A DNA stretch of 31,111 nt, from contig LT649377.1 in NCBI GenBank assembly GCA_900128395.1, positions 1 to 31,111 of the forward strand, written 5' to 3'. The stretch is from Stramenopiles sp. TOSAG23-2. Taxonomy: Eukaryota; Sar. Under the pieces are notes generated by a model, which saw only the letters and a list, made by a program, of their open reading frames with translations, was not told the origin of the DNA and ran no database searches. The position numbers and the translations under genes are program-made. Positions 1 through 8,943 of this stretch are shown one piece after another; positions within the stretch are counted from its first letter, which is position 1; each line of letters opens with the position of its first letter.

Positions 1-1
1 T

Positions 2-271
2 TATACCAACGTTGATAAATATACCATTGACCAAAAAATAACATCATTATTACTGAAAATACTTTTTACAAATATACTCATTTCAACATCAAAAAATGGA
101 AGAAATCACTCACTAGATGCTTTAACTAACCGTCAACATACTTTAATAAAAGGATCAAACCATATTGTACATATTCGAACCTCCAAAAATAATACAAGAA
201 GATTATATTTTGTAATTAACACATTATTAGCAACGTTGACTAAAAATGGCTATATATGTGAATCAAACTAG
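2..271 (+). CDS. C-terminal end of an unrecognised protein, cut by the window edge
   Basis: An open frame runs from base 2 to a TAG at 269-271, giving 89 residues with no start codon inside the window. An uninterrupted stretch of this length is unlikely by chance in such AT-rich DNA, where stop codons are frequent. The composition is protein-like: a mixed N-terminal part, then a basic segment (HIRTSKNNTRRLYFV) and an end reading KNGYICESN. I see no signal, membrane span or family motif and do not recognise it. It is most likely the last exon, or the 3' end, of a gene whose body lies to the left. It could instead be a decayed fragment, since a repeat-rich stretch follows. Confidence 0.5.
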   Translation, partial: YTNVDKYTIDQKITSLLLKILFTNILISTSKNGRNHSLDALTNRQHTLIKGSNHIVHIRTSKNNTRRLYFVINTLLATLTKNGYICESN

Positions 272-1200
272 TAAATAAAATGTACAAAATATTCACTTTT
301 GTTCTTTTGTGTATGTTTTCGTGCATTTAAATTGAGAAACCGCGTTTGTATATACGTTATATACGCACGTTACCAATTATAACGATATCTAACAAATATT
401 TATTAATATATTTATCATACACTAATAATAATAAATAACAACATTTAAACAGTAAAATAACGAATAATATTGTTAAAATTCAAAAAATTAAAATTCGAAT
501 GACCAATTTCTGAAAAACCACTTTCCGCAAACGTCCGCAAGGCAATGAAGGTATTTATGTAACGTATAGGTCAAATGATGATCCCCAGCAAAGGTCAGGT
601 TATGTGGAAACGTGTGGAAATATCATTTCTAGTATGTGTGTCTATAAATTATCAAATTCAATTCTATTTAGTTAAACGTCCGCAAGGCAATGAAGGTATT
701 TATGTAACGTATAGGTCAAATGATGATCTCCAGCAAAGGTCAGGTTATAAGGAAACCTCAGGAAATATCATTTCTAGTATGTGTGTCTATAAATTATCAA
801 ATTCAATTCTATTTAGTTGTTTTTAATAATTTTAAAAGAAGTTCATGTTTGATTTTAATCGTGCATTTCTTTCGATCTAGTTGGTTTGCAATGCTATGCC
901 CATTGTAACAGCACCTCCCAACACTTTCCAACATAAATGACGAAAATTACAAAAATATTTACTACAAATAAGGATTAAGTATATATTTTAATAGGCACTA
1001 GACTACCGTCACGAGCATCCCGATCTCACTCTAAATGCCCTCAATATTTATCATGGTTTTGATATCAAACCATTTCATTATATCATAATTTTGATACTCG
1101 TACTTCAAATTGTTACTTTCATTAATTTCAAACACCCAATCTTTTCTCCCTTTCCCTCCTCTTTTTTTTAATTCAATTAACACGCGCACACAGCACACAC
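272..1200. other. Intergenic, no supported gene
   Basis: The stretch is AT-rich and holds the diverged tandem repeat at 529-818 and a short CA-rich run near 1182-1203. Small open frames at 575-908 come from the repeat and look non-coding. The 3' neighbour on the minus strand ends at 1356. Confidence 0.6.
529..818. repeat. Diverged tandem duplication, 145-bp period
   Basis: Copy 1 is 529-673 and copy 2 is about 674-818. Both contain CGTCCGCAAGGCAATGAAGG followed by the same 120-odd bases. The copies differ by several substitutions, for example GATGATCCCC against GATGATCTCC, and GTGGAAACGTGTGG against AAGGAAACCTCAGG. The divergence shows this is a genuine and older duplication, unlike the perfect duplications elsewhere in the window. 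Confidence 0.9.
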
Positions 1201-1499
1201 ACACCTCAAGCCAATTCATTACTTAAACGATGTTCTAGACCATCCACTTTTCGTTCCCCAGTTGTCCTTTCCATATGACTTTCTCTACGCTGTAAGTCCA
1301 TTGCAACTGCTCCTTTATCCATTCCCGTCCCATCAAGATCCTCCATCTCCACACCTCAAGCCAATTCATTACTTAAACGATGTTCTAGACCATCCACTTT
1401 TCGTTCCCCAGTTGTCCTTTCCATATGACTTTCTCTACGCTGTAAGTCCATTGCAACTGCTCCTTTATCCATTCCCGTCCCATCAAGATCCTCCATCTC
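1201..1499. repeat. Perfect tandem duplication, 150-bp period
   Basis: Bases 1201-1350 are repeated at 1351-1499/1500 with no mismatch until the last base. The unit contains the last 47 or so codons and the stop of the MFS-like gene on the minus strand. Because that stop lies at 1356-1358 in the copy read first, the duplication leaves the protein unchanged. The exact identity and the round 150-bp period fit either a very recent duplication or an assembly join. Confidence 0.9.
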
Positions 1500-1860
1500 A
1501 GACGTTTCTTTTCTCATAGGTTTATTCCGTGGATAATTATCATCTTCCATCATATCCCCAAACTCAGTCAAACACTTTACATAACAATATGGACCTAAAT
1601 GTGTTATCACTAATATTCCTACTACAAACAAATAAACCTAATCATACATATTGGGTAATTAAAGACATATGTAAAAATAAAATTTGTTAATATAAATAGG
1701 ACAAAAAATAAAAGAAGAAATGCATATATACATATTTACTTACACGTGAAAAGACCCATGCATCTGGAGTTTGAAGTGGATCCTGATCTATGGAATAGCC
1801 AAACAATGGACTAATAATGCAAAGGAAGATTGTGCTTAAAAATTTAACACCTGATTCCAA

Positions 1861-2096
1861 GGAACCACGTTCATTTCCTATATATCGTTTTGACATTTTT
1901 CCAATCATATAACGAGAATGACTCGAAGAGAATCCATAAAACATATGTACTACTATATGCATTACCACCCATAAAATTGGAACCACGTTCATTTCCTATA
2001 TATCGTTTTGACATTTTTCCAATCATATAACGAGAATGACTCGAAGAGAATCCATAAAACATATGTACTACTATATGCATTACCACCCATAAAATT
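1861..2096. repeat. Perfect tandem duplication, 118-bp period, inside a coding exon
   Basis: Bases 1861-1978 recur at 1979-2096 with no mismatch. The period is not a multiple of three, so the second copy shifts the minus-strand frame of the MFS-like gene. Removing 118 bases puts the upstream frame exactly into the frame that reaches the phase-0 donor at 1743/1744. Confidence 0.93.
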
Positions 2097-2530
2097 GTTG
2101 TAAGAGAGCCCACTTGTACCCATCCAACTGCAGAGCAAATAAATATTGCAACAGTCGTGGATCTAATACAAGTTTGAATGATTTTTCGTGATTTCCACGC
2201 TGTAGGATAATTATCGCAACATTCCCCACAAAAGGTACGCATCCTTTTTGAGTTATATTGCGAAATATATGCAACAATTGCATAAAAAAAGTATACAACG
2301 CAAAGCCCAATCGAAGTAGTGGTACCATTTCTAGGAGCATTGTATTTTGTAAGGAATGGATAGATTATAATACCCGCTTGTATGAAATCTTTCATGTGGT
2401 AATGTACAGCACGAAAGACACTTATTTCAACTAATTTTCTCACCGGTAAATAAATTTCTAATGGATTTGCTTTATTATTTTTACGCATGTCATCATCATA
2501 AAAGTCATCATCGAAATCATGATCTGAATC

Positions 2531-2536
2531 ATCATA

Positions 2537-2568
<32 letters not shown>
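2531..2568. repeat. (ATC/CAT)n microsatellite coding poly-Asp
   Basis: A run of ATC triplets on the plus strand reads as consecutive GAT codons on the minus strand. It encodes the poly-Asp loop of the MFS-like protein. A similar shorter run near 4110-4130 encodes the N-terminal Asp-run of the same protein. Confidence 0.9.
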
Positions 2569-4575
2569 AACCACGTCGGTGTCGTCGTTGTTGTTGTTGT
2601 CGTTGTCGGTTGCGTCTTCGTCCTCTTTCAACTCTTCGTTCCATATCATCGGCATCATCGTATCCCGGGGGGCAACAATTAACGATTAATTTATAACACG
2701 ATCTACAGCAGCTACAAATACCGCAAAGGCAGCGCAAACAACATTTGTAGCAAGAACATATACAATATGGTATCAGATTGAATAGCAAGCGTCCAATAGA
2801 AGAACGAAGTATTTTCCCTATCACCATGAGATCCATTCCACATGTACGTTTTTCATCCTCGAACCAAAATTTCCCTAAATCATCATACATATCACTTTTT
2901 ACTTCTTCTTTTGCAAATTTTTCACGAAAAATACGTCTATTTCGTTCCATATATTCTTTTTTGCTTTTTACCCCTTCCATCGCAGCATCGTGGCCATTAT
3001 TTGTAGCGGTTGGATTTCTTTGTTGTTGTTGTTGTTCTACATCATCACCATAACCATCTGGCTGTATGGACTTCTTTGTTTCCGAATTGAATTTATTAAT
3101 TAAAAATTTTTGTTTTGGATGAAACATTAAAAACAAAATTTTAATTAAATATACAATCGATGCAATTAAAAAAATTGCACGATGTTTTCTTCCAGATTCT
3201 ATTGCATTTAATGCATTTACAACGCCAAAGATGCTATCGTATAGATGTACATGTATGTAATATCCTAATACGACACCTAACAACGTACCAATTAATTCAT
3301 AGAAATAACGATGATTTAAAAAGTAGTTACGATACTTTGTCCCATCGATTTCTACTAACCACCATGCAACGATTGCTTGATGGGTACCATTCGATATGGA
3401 CATTGATAAACTATGTAATCCAGCACCTGCAAATACTAATGCCCAATGAACGTCATTTAAAAAGAAATAACATACACATGATAAAATATCAAATACATTA
3501 GCTATCATCAATACCAATCGTCGATCTTTAATATTTCGTTGAATAATAAAACATGCATAATCAAATATCCAATCAATAAATAATTCCGTACATAATAAAC
3601 ATCCTAATAACAAGAAACGATATTCTTGTGGTAACTGTTCATACAGTACATAAAATAGATATGGACGATACATACCATCTACTAAACCTGTTAATAAATG
3701 ATATATGCTGTATATAATAACAACTAGATTCCATTTAAAACAACATTTTTTCACTATAATAATATTATTTATTATATGTGTATATATTATAATTATTATG
3801 AATATGATATTTTTTTGTTAGTGATTATTATTATTTATTATTATCTTTCTTTATATATATATACAGTCTTACTTTATTTATACTTACTTCCATTTGAAAC
3901 TATTATTATTATGTATGTATATATATATACATTTTTGTTGTTAGTAAATATTTATATATATATATATATTAAGAACATAAGATACTTACCTTCACTACAG
4001 CTACAATCTTCATAACAACACAATTCGTCACAACATTCACTCAATACAAATACGTTTGGATCTCGATTTGCACGTTGTTGTTCTCGTCGACGTGCTTGTC
4101 TTTTATAATAATCATCATCGTCATCATCATCGTAATATCGATTTTGATATGCCATTTTATTTGTATGTATGTATTATATATATATAGATAGCTTTTTTTT
4201 GTTGTTGTCAAAGAGTCAATAACTATATCTTTTACTATATATAATTATACAACTATAATTATAACTATATACTAAATGAGAGATAAAATATCCAAACAAA
4301 TAATAATAAATGAAAAAAAAAAATATAAAATATCCTTTCGTAAAGTAAAAAAAAAGGCCAGTACAAAAGAAAACAACAAATATATGTTAACCTACCACTG
4401 AATATTGATCTTGTTCTTCAATTTATCTTGGAAAGGTATTGTTCACAATATATTCTTCGATAGGCCATCCATCACCTTCGTTTACCCTTGTTTTCATTCA
4501 ATTTTTATTATTATTATAGGCTTTATATTTATTAATTTCCTTTTTTAGGCCTTAGGCAGCAGCAGATTTTGCCTT

Positions 4576-4833
4576 AAAAAAATCAATAACATTTCAGGAA
4601 TTTTTATCATATAAAAATAATCATCAAATAACATCCTGGAAATAGTAAATAATTATATATTATCGGATATTATTATTCCTATTCCACTCTAAATAGTCAG
4701 TTCGAAAAAAATCAATAACATTTCAGGAATTTTTATCATATAAAAATAATCATCAAATAACATCCTGGAAATAGTAAATAATTATATATTATCGGATATT
4801 ATTATTCCTATTCCACTCTAAATAGTCAGTTCG
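4576..4833. repeat. Perfect tandem duplication, 129-bp period
   Basis: Bases 4576-4704 recur at 4705-4833, each copy beginning with seven A and ending CAGTTCG. I see no mismatch. No gene is affected. Confidence 0.93.
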
Positions 4834-4974
4834 GTAACTTAAATCGATTAAACCCTATACACGATAACTTTAATTTTTGTTGTGATTTTAGTGCTATGTC
4901 ATGCTAAAATCCATCACCGGCATCATTTAAAAATTTGCCGGGCATGATGCGCACTTTGCCCAGACCAATTATTT

Positions 4975-5055
4975 GGGATCACATCAATAGTGAATAGTGT
5001 TATTTTGGATCACATCAATATAGTGAATAGTGAATAGTGTTATTTTGGATCACAC
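4975..5055. repeat. Short direct repeats carrying TAGTGAATAGTGTTA
   Basis: The phrase GGATCACATCAATA(TA)GTGAATAG recurs here, with exact TAGTGAATAGTGTTA copies at 4988-5002 and 5028-5042 and a third TTTTGGATCACA after them. The same 15-mer occurs at other loci in the window. Confidence 0.8.
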
Positions 5056-5089
5056 CTCGAATCACACCTCGTATCCCGATATTAAAATT

Positions 5090-5257
5090 TTCGGTACAAA
5101 TTGTGTAGTATACTTAAACACTATATTACCTATCAAACACACAAATGTTTTCAGTTTTCAACAGAGAGAGATAAATTTCGAGATTGGTGTGAGTTTTGGA
5201 TTAATTTGTGTATTTGATAGGTAATATAGTTTTAAGTATATTAAAAATTGTACCGAA
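5090..5257. repeat. Hairpin/MITE-like inverted repeat 1
   Basis: The left arm (5090-5147, starting TTCGGTACAA) is the reverse complement of the right arm (about 5202-5257, ending TTGTACCGAA) over about 55 bases with a few mismatches and small gaps. The shared core is ACTATATTACCTATCAAA. The loop is about 54 bases. No open frame lies inside. It looks like a small non-autonomous DNA element, but I see no clear target-site duplication. Confidence 0.75.
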
Positions 5258-5384
5258 CATTTTCTACATTGCATTAAGATATTTTTACACTATACCTTAA
5301 AATATAACTCTGCATTTTGGGATTGTAATGCTATGTTGATGCTAGCTGGCTTAAGCATAATATATAAATAGTTTTTATTTTTTT

Positions 5385-5663
5385 TTATACATATTGTGTT
5401 TTATTGCTACTACCATTCACACTATCGGATGGTACAAAACCATTCCGTGCTTGTTTTGCACGTACTTGTTGTTGCAACTTTTTAATTAAATCTAATTCGC
5501 GTTGATGGTGCTCCACCAATTTATAAAGCATCAAATCTTTCCGCGTAATCATCCCACATACTCGACCATCTCGCTCTAATACGACTAAATGTCGTAATCC
5601 TAATTTTCTAAATATACTATATGCTCTAGCTACTGTAGTATGTGGGAAGACGTACGTGCCAGT
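5385..5663 (-). pseudogene. ClC chloride channel/antiporter C-terminal CBS-domain remnant
   Basis: A 92-codon minus-strand frame runs from 5663 to a TAA at 5385-5387. It carries AYSIFRKLGLRHLVVL then GRVCGMITRKDLM. This is the signature of the second cytoplasmic CBS domain of eukaryotic ClC proteins (usual pattern F-R-x-L-G-L-R-H-L ... G-x-I-T-R-K-D-L). A basic Gln-rich helix and a polar tail follow, as at a ClC C-terminus. Directly upstream the frame hits TAA (5664-5666), there is no ATG, and the closest AG acceptor (near the CCACAG at about 5717-5722) is separated from the domain by in-frame stops. No channel-forming membrane segments are found in the bases to the right. I read it as a 5'-truncated gene fragment. 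A misassembled join at about 5660 is the main alternative. Confidence 0.7.
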
Positions 5664-5846
5664 TTATTAGATTGTTTGGAAACAATACCGAAATATGACA
5701 TAATGGCTTACACACTGTGGAAACAAATTGACGCTATTTAAATATTAATGGAATTTTTATATTGGTTTGGTTTCGTCTAATTTCGTATGGATGGAAGAGA
5801 AACTCTTTTGCTTCTATTTTTACATTGCCAGGATTGTGGAGTTAAG

Positions 5847-6072
5847 GTGGTTTCCTATATCACATCGTAAAACAGGTAATACCATTGCTATGATTCCACA
5901 AAATTATAACATTTCTCGTACTTATCTGTATACTATCCACCTCCCCCCCTCCGATGTTTAGAGTGGTTTTACGTTTTGTGGTTTCCTATATCACATCGTA
6001 AAACAGGTAATACCATTGCTATGATTCCACAAAATTATAACATTTCTCGTACTTATCTGTATACTATCCACC
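5847..6072. repeat. Direct duplication, 131-bp period with 95-bp perfect arms
   Basis: Bases 5847-5941 (GTGGTTTCCTATATCACATC...) recur at 5978-6072 without mismatch. The sequence then diverges into two different C-rich runs. A 36-base spacer (5942-5977) separates the arms. Confidence 0.9.
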
Positions 6073-6314
6073 CCTCCCCCTCTTCAAAAAAAAAAAGCGA
6101 TCTTTTCTACTTAAATTACCATTATTACAAAAATATATACCAATTAAATTGTATATTATAAATATCCATAATTATTTCATTATATACTGAAATATATTAC
6201 ATATATTACATTGTTCTATAGAGTTGTACAATTTATACGTTATATACAATAATTCCAGTTACGAAATGACGTTATTCCGATATTTGCTTTTTTTAGATAA
6301 ACTATAGAATAACA

Positions 6315-6589
6315 TGTAAAGAAGACGGATGAAACTCTCCTCAAAACAGTGGGGTTCTAATAAGTACAGATTTAGTATGCTATAAATATTTGATAGGTAG
6401 ATCTCGTGGAAGATAATAAATCCATAAAATCCATAAATGACCAATGTTAATTTGGATGACAATATCTAGAATATCCGATTTTATTGATATTATTACTATA
6501 TAAATCTATATTTATAGTATACTAAAGCTGTACTAATTAGAACCCCGAGGATCTAGAGCGAGGAGAGAGTTTCATCCGTCTGATTTACA
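6315..6589. repeat. Hairpin/MITE-like inverted repeat 2
   Basis: The left arm (6315 to about 6388) and right arm (about 6508-6589) are inverted copies. Both carry AGACGGATGAAACTCTC, GGGGTTCTAAT.AGTACAG and a TTTAGTAT.CTATAAA block. The element starts TGTAAA and ends TTTACA. The inside (about 120 bases) shows no coding. I see no obvious target-site duplication. Confidence 0.8.
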
Positions 6590-6673
6590 AGGTTTGGTAT
6601 ATCGTTAATTACGAAGTGGACTATACGGTATATATAGGCAATATTTTCACGTTCGTCTCATGGACCATGGACG

Positions 6674-6791
6674 ACATATTTACGAAGAAAAATAACACTA
6701 GTAACAATGGACATATTTACGACGAAAAATAACACTAATAACAATGGACATATTTACGAAGAAAAATAACACTAGTAACAATGGACATATT
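6674..6791. repeat. 37-bp tandem repeat, about 3.2 copies
   Basis: Units start at 6674, 6711 and 6748, with a partial at 6785. Each begins ACATATTTACGA and ends GTAACAATGG. Unit 2 differs at two bases (GACG for GAAG, AATA for AGTA). There is no spacer between units, so this is not a CRISPR-like array. Confidence 0.9.
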
Positions 6792-7050
6792 TTGTACAAA
6801 ATGCTGGAGTTGATTGGAAATGTTTTAGCAACAGCTTTTGGCCGGATAGCATGAACGTACCATTACAGGAAACGTTTTATTGCGCGAAAGAAACTAAAAT
6901 ATGACATATATATACTTTACACACATGTATAAGATGGAGAGAGAGAGAGTAGGATGATGTCTGTCGTTTAGAGATTAAAACTGTTTGAGCTGATTCACCG
7001 TGGAGAAAAGCATTTGAAATAGATCGATCCGAGATAGATAGATTTGTATT

Positions 7051-7256
7051 GTATTATATTGGTTGAGTCGAGATAGATTATATATTATATTAGTTGATCG
7101 AGATAGATTATATATATATATATATATTATATTGGTGGATTGAGATAGATTATATATATATATATACTATATTATATTGGTTGAGTCGAGAAAGATTATA
7201 TATATATTATATTGGTGGATTGGCATAAAATATATTGGTTGAGTCGAGAACGATCA
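7051..7256. repeat. AT-rich minisatellite
   Basis: About five imperfect units of TTGAGTCGAGATAGATTA plus a variable (AT)n run and TATTATATTGG occur, ending 35 bases before the J-domain start codon. It may belong to the promoter or 5'UTR of that gene. Confidence 0.8.
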
Positions 7257-7290
7257 TATTGTTTCAGTGGAAAGTTTGTATATATTTAAC

Positions 7291-7850
7291 ATGATTGATC
7301 ATTATGCCGTTTTAGGATTACCAAAATTTACAGCAACACCCAATGAAATTAAAAAATCATTTAGAAAATTAGCAATTAAATGGCATCCAGATAAATGCAA
7401 AGCATCAAATGCAAATGATATTTTTTCAAATATATCAACTGCATATGAAATATTATATGATAAGGATTCTAAACGTAAATACGATCGTGAATTACGTTTA
7501 GCATCAACAATTGCATCTGTAGCATCATGTACTACTACTACGTACAACACCAATACTAGTGATTTTCCAAGACGTCACAAGGATCATCTAGAAGTAATCA
7601 TAGTAATTATACATCATCTTCCGCAGATGAGGATGATGATATGTATTATTCTTCAAGTTCATCGCAAAATTCTTCCCGTGCATCTAGTCGTGCAAGTAGC
7701 TCAAATGCTGGTGAAACTTCACGAGTTGCAAATGCATTTGCAAACGTCTTTGGTGATGGCGATTTTGAAAAAGCAGCTGATCATTGGGATAACATGATGT
7801 ATGTAAATCATCTACCCTGTCTACCTACCTACCCAAACTGTCTATCTATT

Positions 7851-7883
<33 letters not shown>

Positions 7884-8234
7884 ACAACATTATAACTAAC
7901 TTAAAAAACTATAAACAGGGATAAACTATTAGTACCGATGAAAAAACGCAATGCAATTAAAATACAACGAATTTGGCGCGGATATTTAATTCGTAAAAAA
8001 TATAATAGACATATTAAACATATAAAAAAAGTAATTGCTGCTAGAACAAAGTTAAAATTGCATTCCAAAAATAAAAAAGCAAAACACAATATAAATTCAC
8101 GTGGTAGTTCAAATAAAGGTCGGTCCCCACGTGTAAGAAACAATGGTGGTGGAAGGATGATACGAGGCAGTAATGGTGCGGGTGGAAAAAGTCTGGGACA
8201 GCAAAATTCTGCAGTAAATTGGTTTACTCAATGA
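7291..8234 (+). CDS. J-domain protein with a C-terminal IQ motif (one-base frameshift)
   Basis: The gene begins at ATG 7291 (MIDHYAVLGL). Residues 1-70 form a J domain with the HPD triad in IKWHPDK, the signature for stimulating Hsp70 ATPase activity. A Ser-rich and acidic linker follows, then an IQ motif (AIKIQRIWRGYLIRKKY), which normally binds calmodulin or a related light chain, and a basic Gly/Asn-rich tail. Exons are 7291-7798 and 7919-8234. The intron starts GTATGT, ends CAG and contains an (ATCT)n run. Between them the frame must shift once near the TTTT at 7563-7566. Adding one T gives a continuous 274-residue protein, whereas the frame as written runs into non-coding sequence. This is a homopolymer-length error or a real mutation. 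The J-plus-IQ combination suggests a calcium-responsive co-chaperone, perhaps cytoskeletal, but that role is inferred. Confidence 0.8.
7842..7882. repeat. (ATCT)n microsatellite in an intron
   Basis: About nine TATC units lie inside the intron of the J-domain gene, shortly upstream of its acceptor at 7916-7918. Confidence 0.9.
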
Positions 8235-8943
8235 ATGTTATGTACATAATAATAAATTTTAATAAATGTGATAAAAGATAGTATATAAACAGAAGTAAAT
8301 ATTTTATATAATATGTAGTGCTATTTATATGCTAATATATTAAGGAAATGTCATTTAAAACACTTAAATCTAGATTAAACTACATGAGCTCGCCATTGCC
8401 TCCTAGAACCTAGATAGAACCTTATAACTTATAACCCTTATCCACATTTGCACATAGCACACAGCGTTATTTCAGATTTACAGTTTATTATTGCACTATT
8501 ATTACAGTATTTTTACAGAATAGAGTTTATCGATCTAGCACTGGGCACAGAGCACAGAGCGTTAATTAAAAGCTTGCTATAGGTATTAATATCATATAAC
8601 GTTAAAACTACTTTTGCCTTTATTAAATACTACTATATATCCCTACTAAATAACAATATTGATATTAATAGCCTATATCATCATATCAATTATTATTATT
8701 ATCAATAATTGAAATAATGTCAATTCTCAATACTCAATAGAGTATAATAAAATAATAATAATAATAATAATAGTAATAATGTGCTATAATTACATAAATA
8801 AATTGCAATATAAATATGCAATTATTCAGCTTAGATAGTCCAATGTTGTTCCTAAACATAAAAAAATTGAATTACATCTTTTTCGCAGACAGGTGCCAAA
8901 ATTATTAAGAACCCGTCTGAGTATTATTTACAAGATACATATC
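8235..8943. other. Intergenic or 5' region of the giant membrane-protein gene
   Basis: AT-rich sequence with a (TAA)n run near 8748-8772. An acceptor-like TTTTTCGCAG ends at 8888, with the giant gene's frame open from 8839, so a short upstream exon or a 5'UTR intron is possible. Nothing else is supported. Confidence 0.5.

Larger units (their letters stand above)
1356..4155 (-). pseudogene. MFS-like multi-pass membrane protein, three exons, frame broken by a 118-bp duplication
   Basis: Exons read complement(3990-4155), (1744-3753) and (1356-1637). The introns at 3754-3989 and 1638-1743 have GTAAGT donors and AG acceptors, and their phases (1 and 0) join cleanly. With one copy of the 118-bp duplication (1861-2096) ignored, the total is 2340 nt, or 779 residues. 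As assembled the frame is lost and a stop comes at 1871, after about 682 residues, removing the last membrane segments. The protein starts with an Asp-run and a Cys-rich stretch. About six hydrophobic spans follow (from about residue 63), then a long polar loop with a Cys-cluster (about 386-417) and poly-Asp (about 450-475), then several more spans. The two-bundle layout and motifs such as GNERGSLES suggest the major facilitator superfamily, but this is inference and the substrate is unknown. Marked broken as assembled; it may be intact in the organism. Confidence 0.65.
4156..5384. other. Intergenic, repeat-rich, no supported gene
   Basis: This is the upstream region of the MFS-like gene. It holds AT microsatellites, the 129-bp duplication at 4576-4833, short direct repeats around TAGTGAATAGTGTTA (4988-5042) and the hairpin element at 5090-5257. 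No convincing open frame was found on either strand. Confidence 0.6.
5664..7290. other. Repeat-rich intergenic stretch upstream of the J-domain gene
   Basis: It contains the 131-bp-period duplication (5847-6072), hairpin element 2 (6315-6589), a 37-bp tandem repeat (6674-6791) and an AT-rich minisatellite (7051-7256). Open frames at 5767-6161 are products of the duplication. No gene is supported. Confidence 0.6.

Noticed and set aside
2458-2682. Open frames with poly-His and poly-Met on both strands
   Set aside because: They are other-frame readings of the ATC microsatellite that encodes poly-Asp in the MFS-like gene.
4392-4497. Minus-strand segment reading like a protein end (EGDGWPIEEYIVNNTF), requiring a one-base shift before its stop
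   Set aside because: Too short, needs a frameshift and has no neighbour exon or family match; it could be a decayed remnant, but support is insufficient.
5767-6161. Two plus-strand open frames sharing WFPISHRKTGNTIAMIPQN
   Set aside because: The shared sequence is simply the 95-bp perfect duplication; outside it the frames have no protein-like conservation.
6674-6791. Possible CRISPR-like array
   Set aside because: The 37-bp units abut without spacers, so it is an ordinary tandem repeat in a eukaryotic genome.
6779-6904. 41-codon plus-strand open frame (VDWKCFSNSFWPDS...)
   Set aside because: It has no start codon, begins inside a tandem repeat, and its length is within chance for this base composition.
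8450-8570. Two similar stretches CACAxAGCACACAGCG / CACAGAGCACAGAGCG
   Set aside because: Short and imperfect; noted only as a weak direct repeat.
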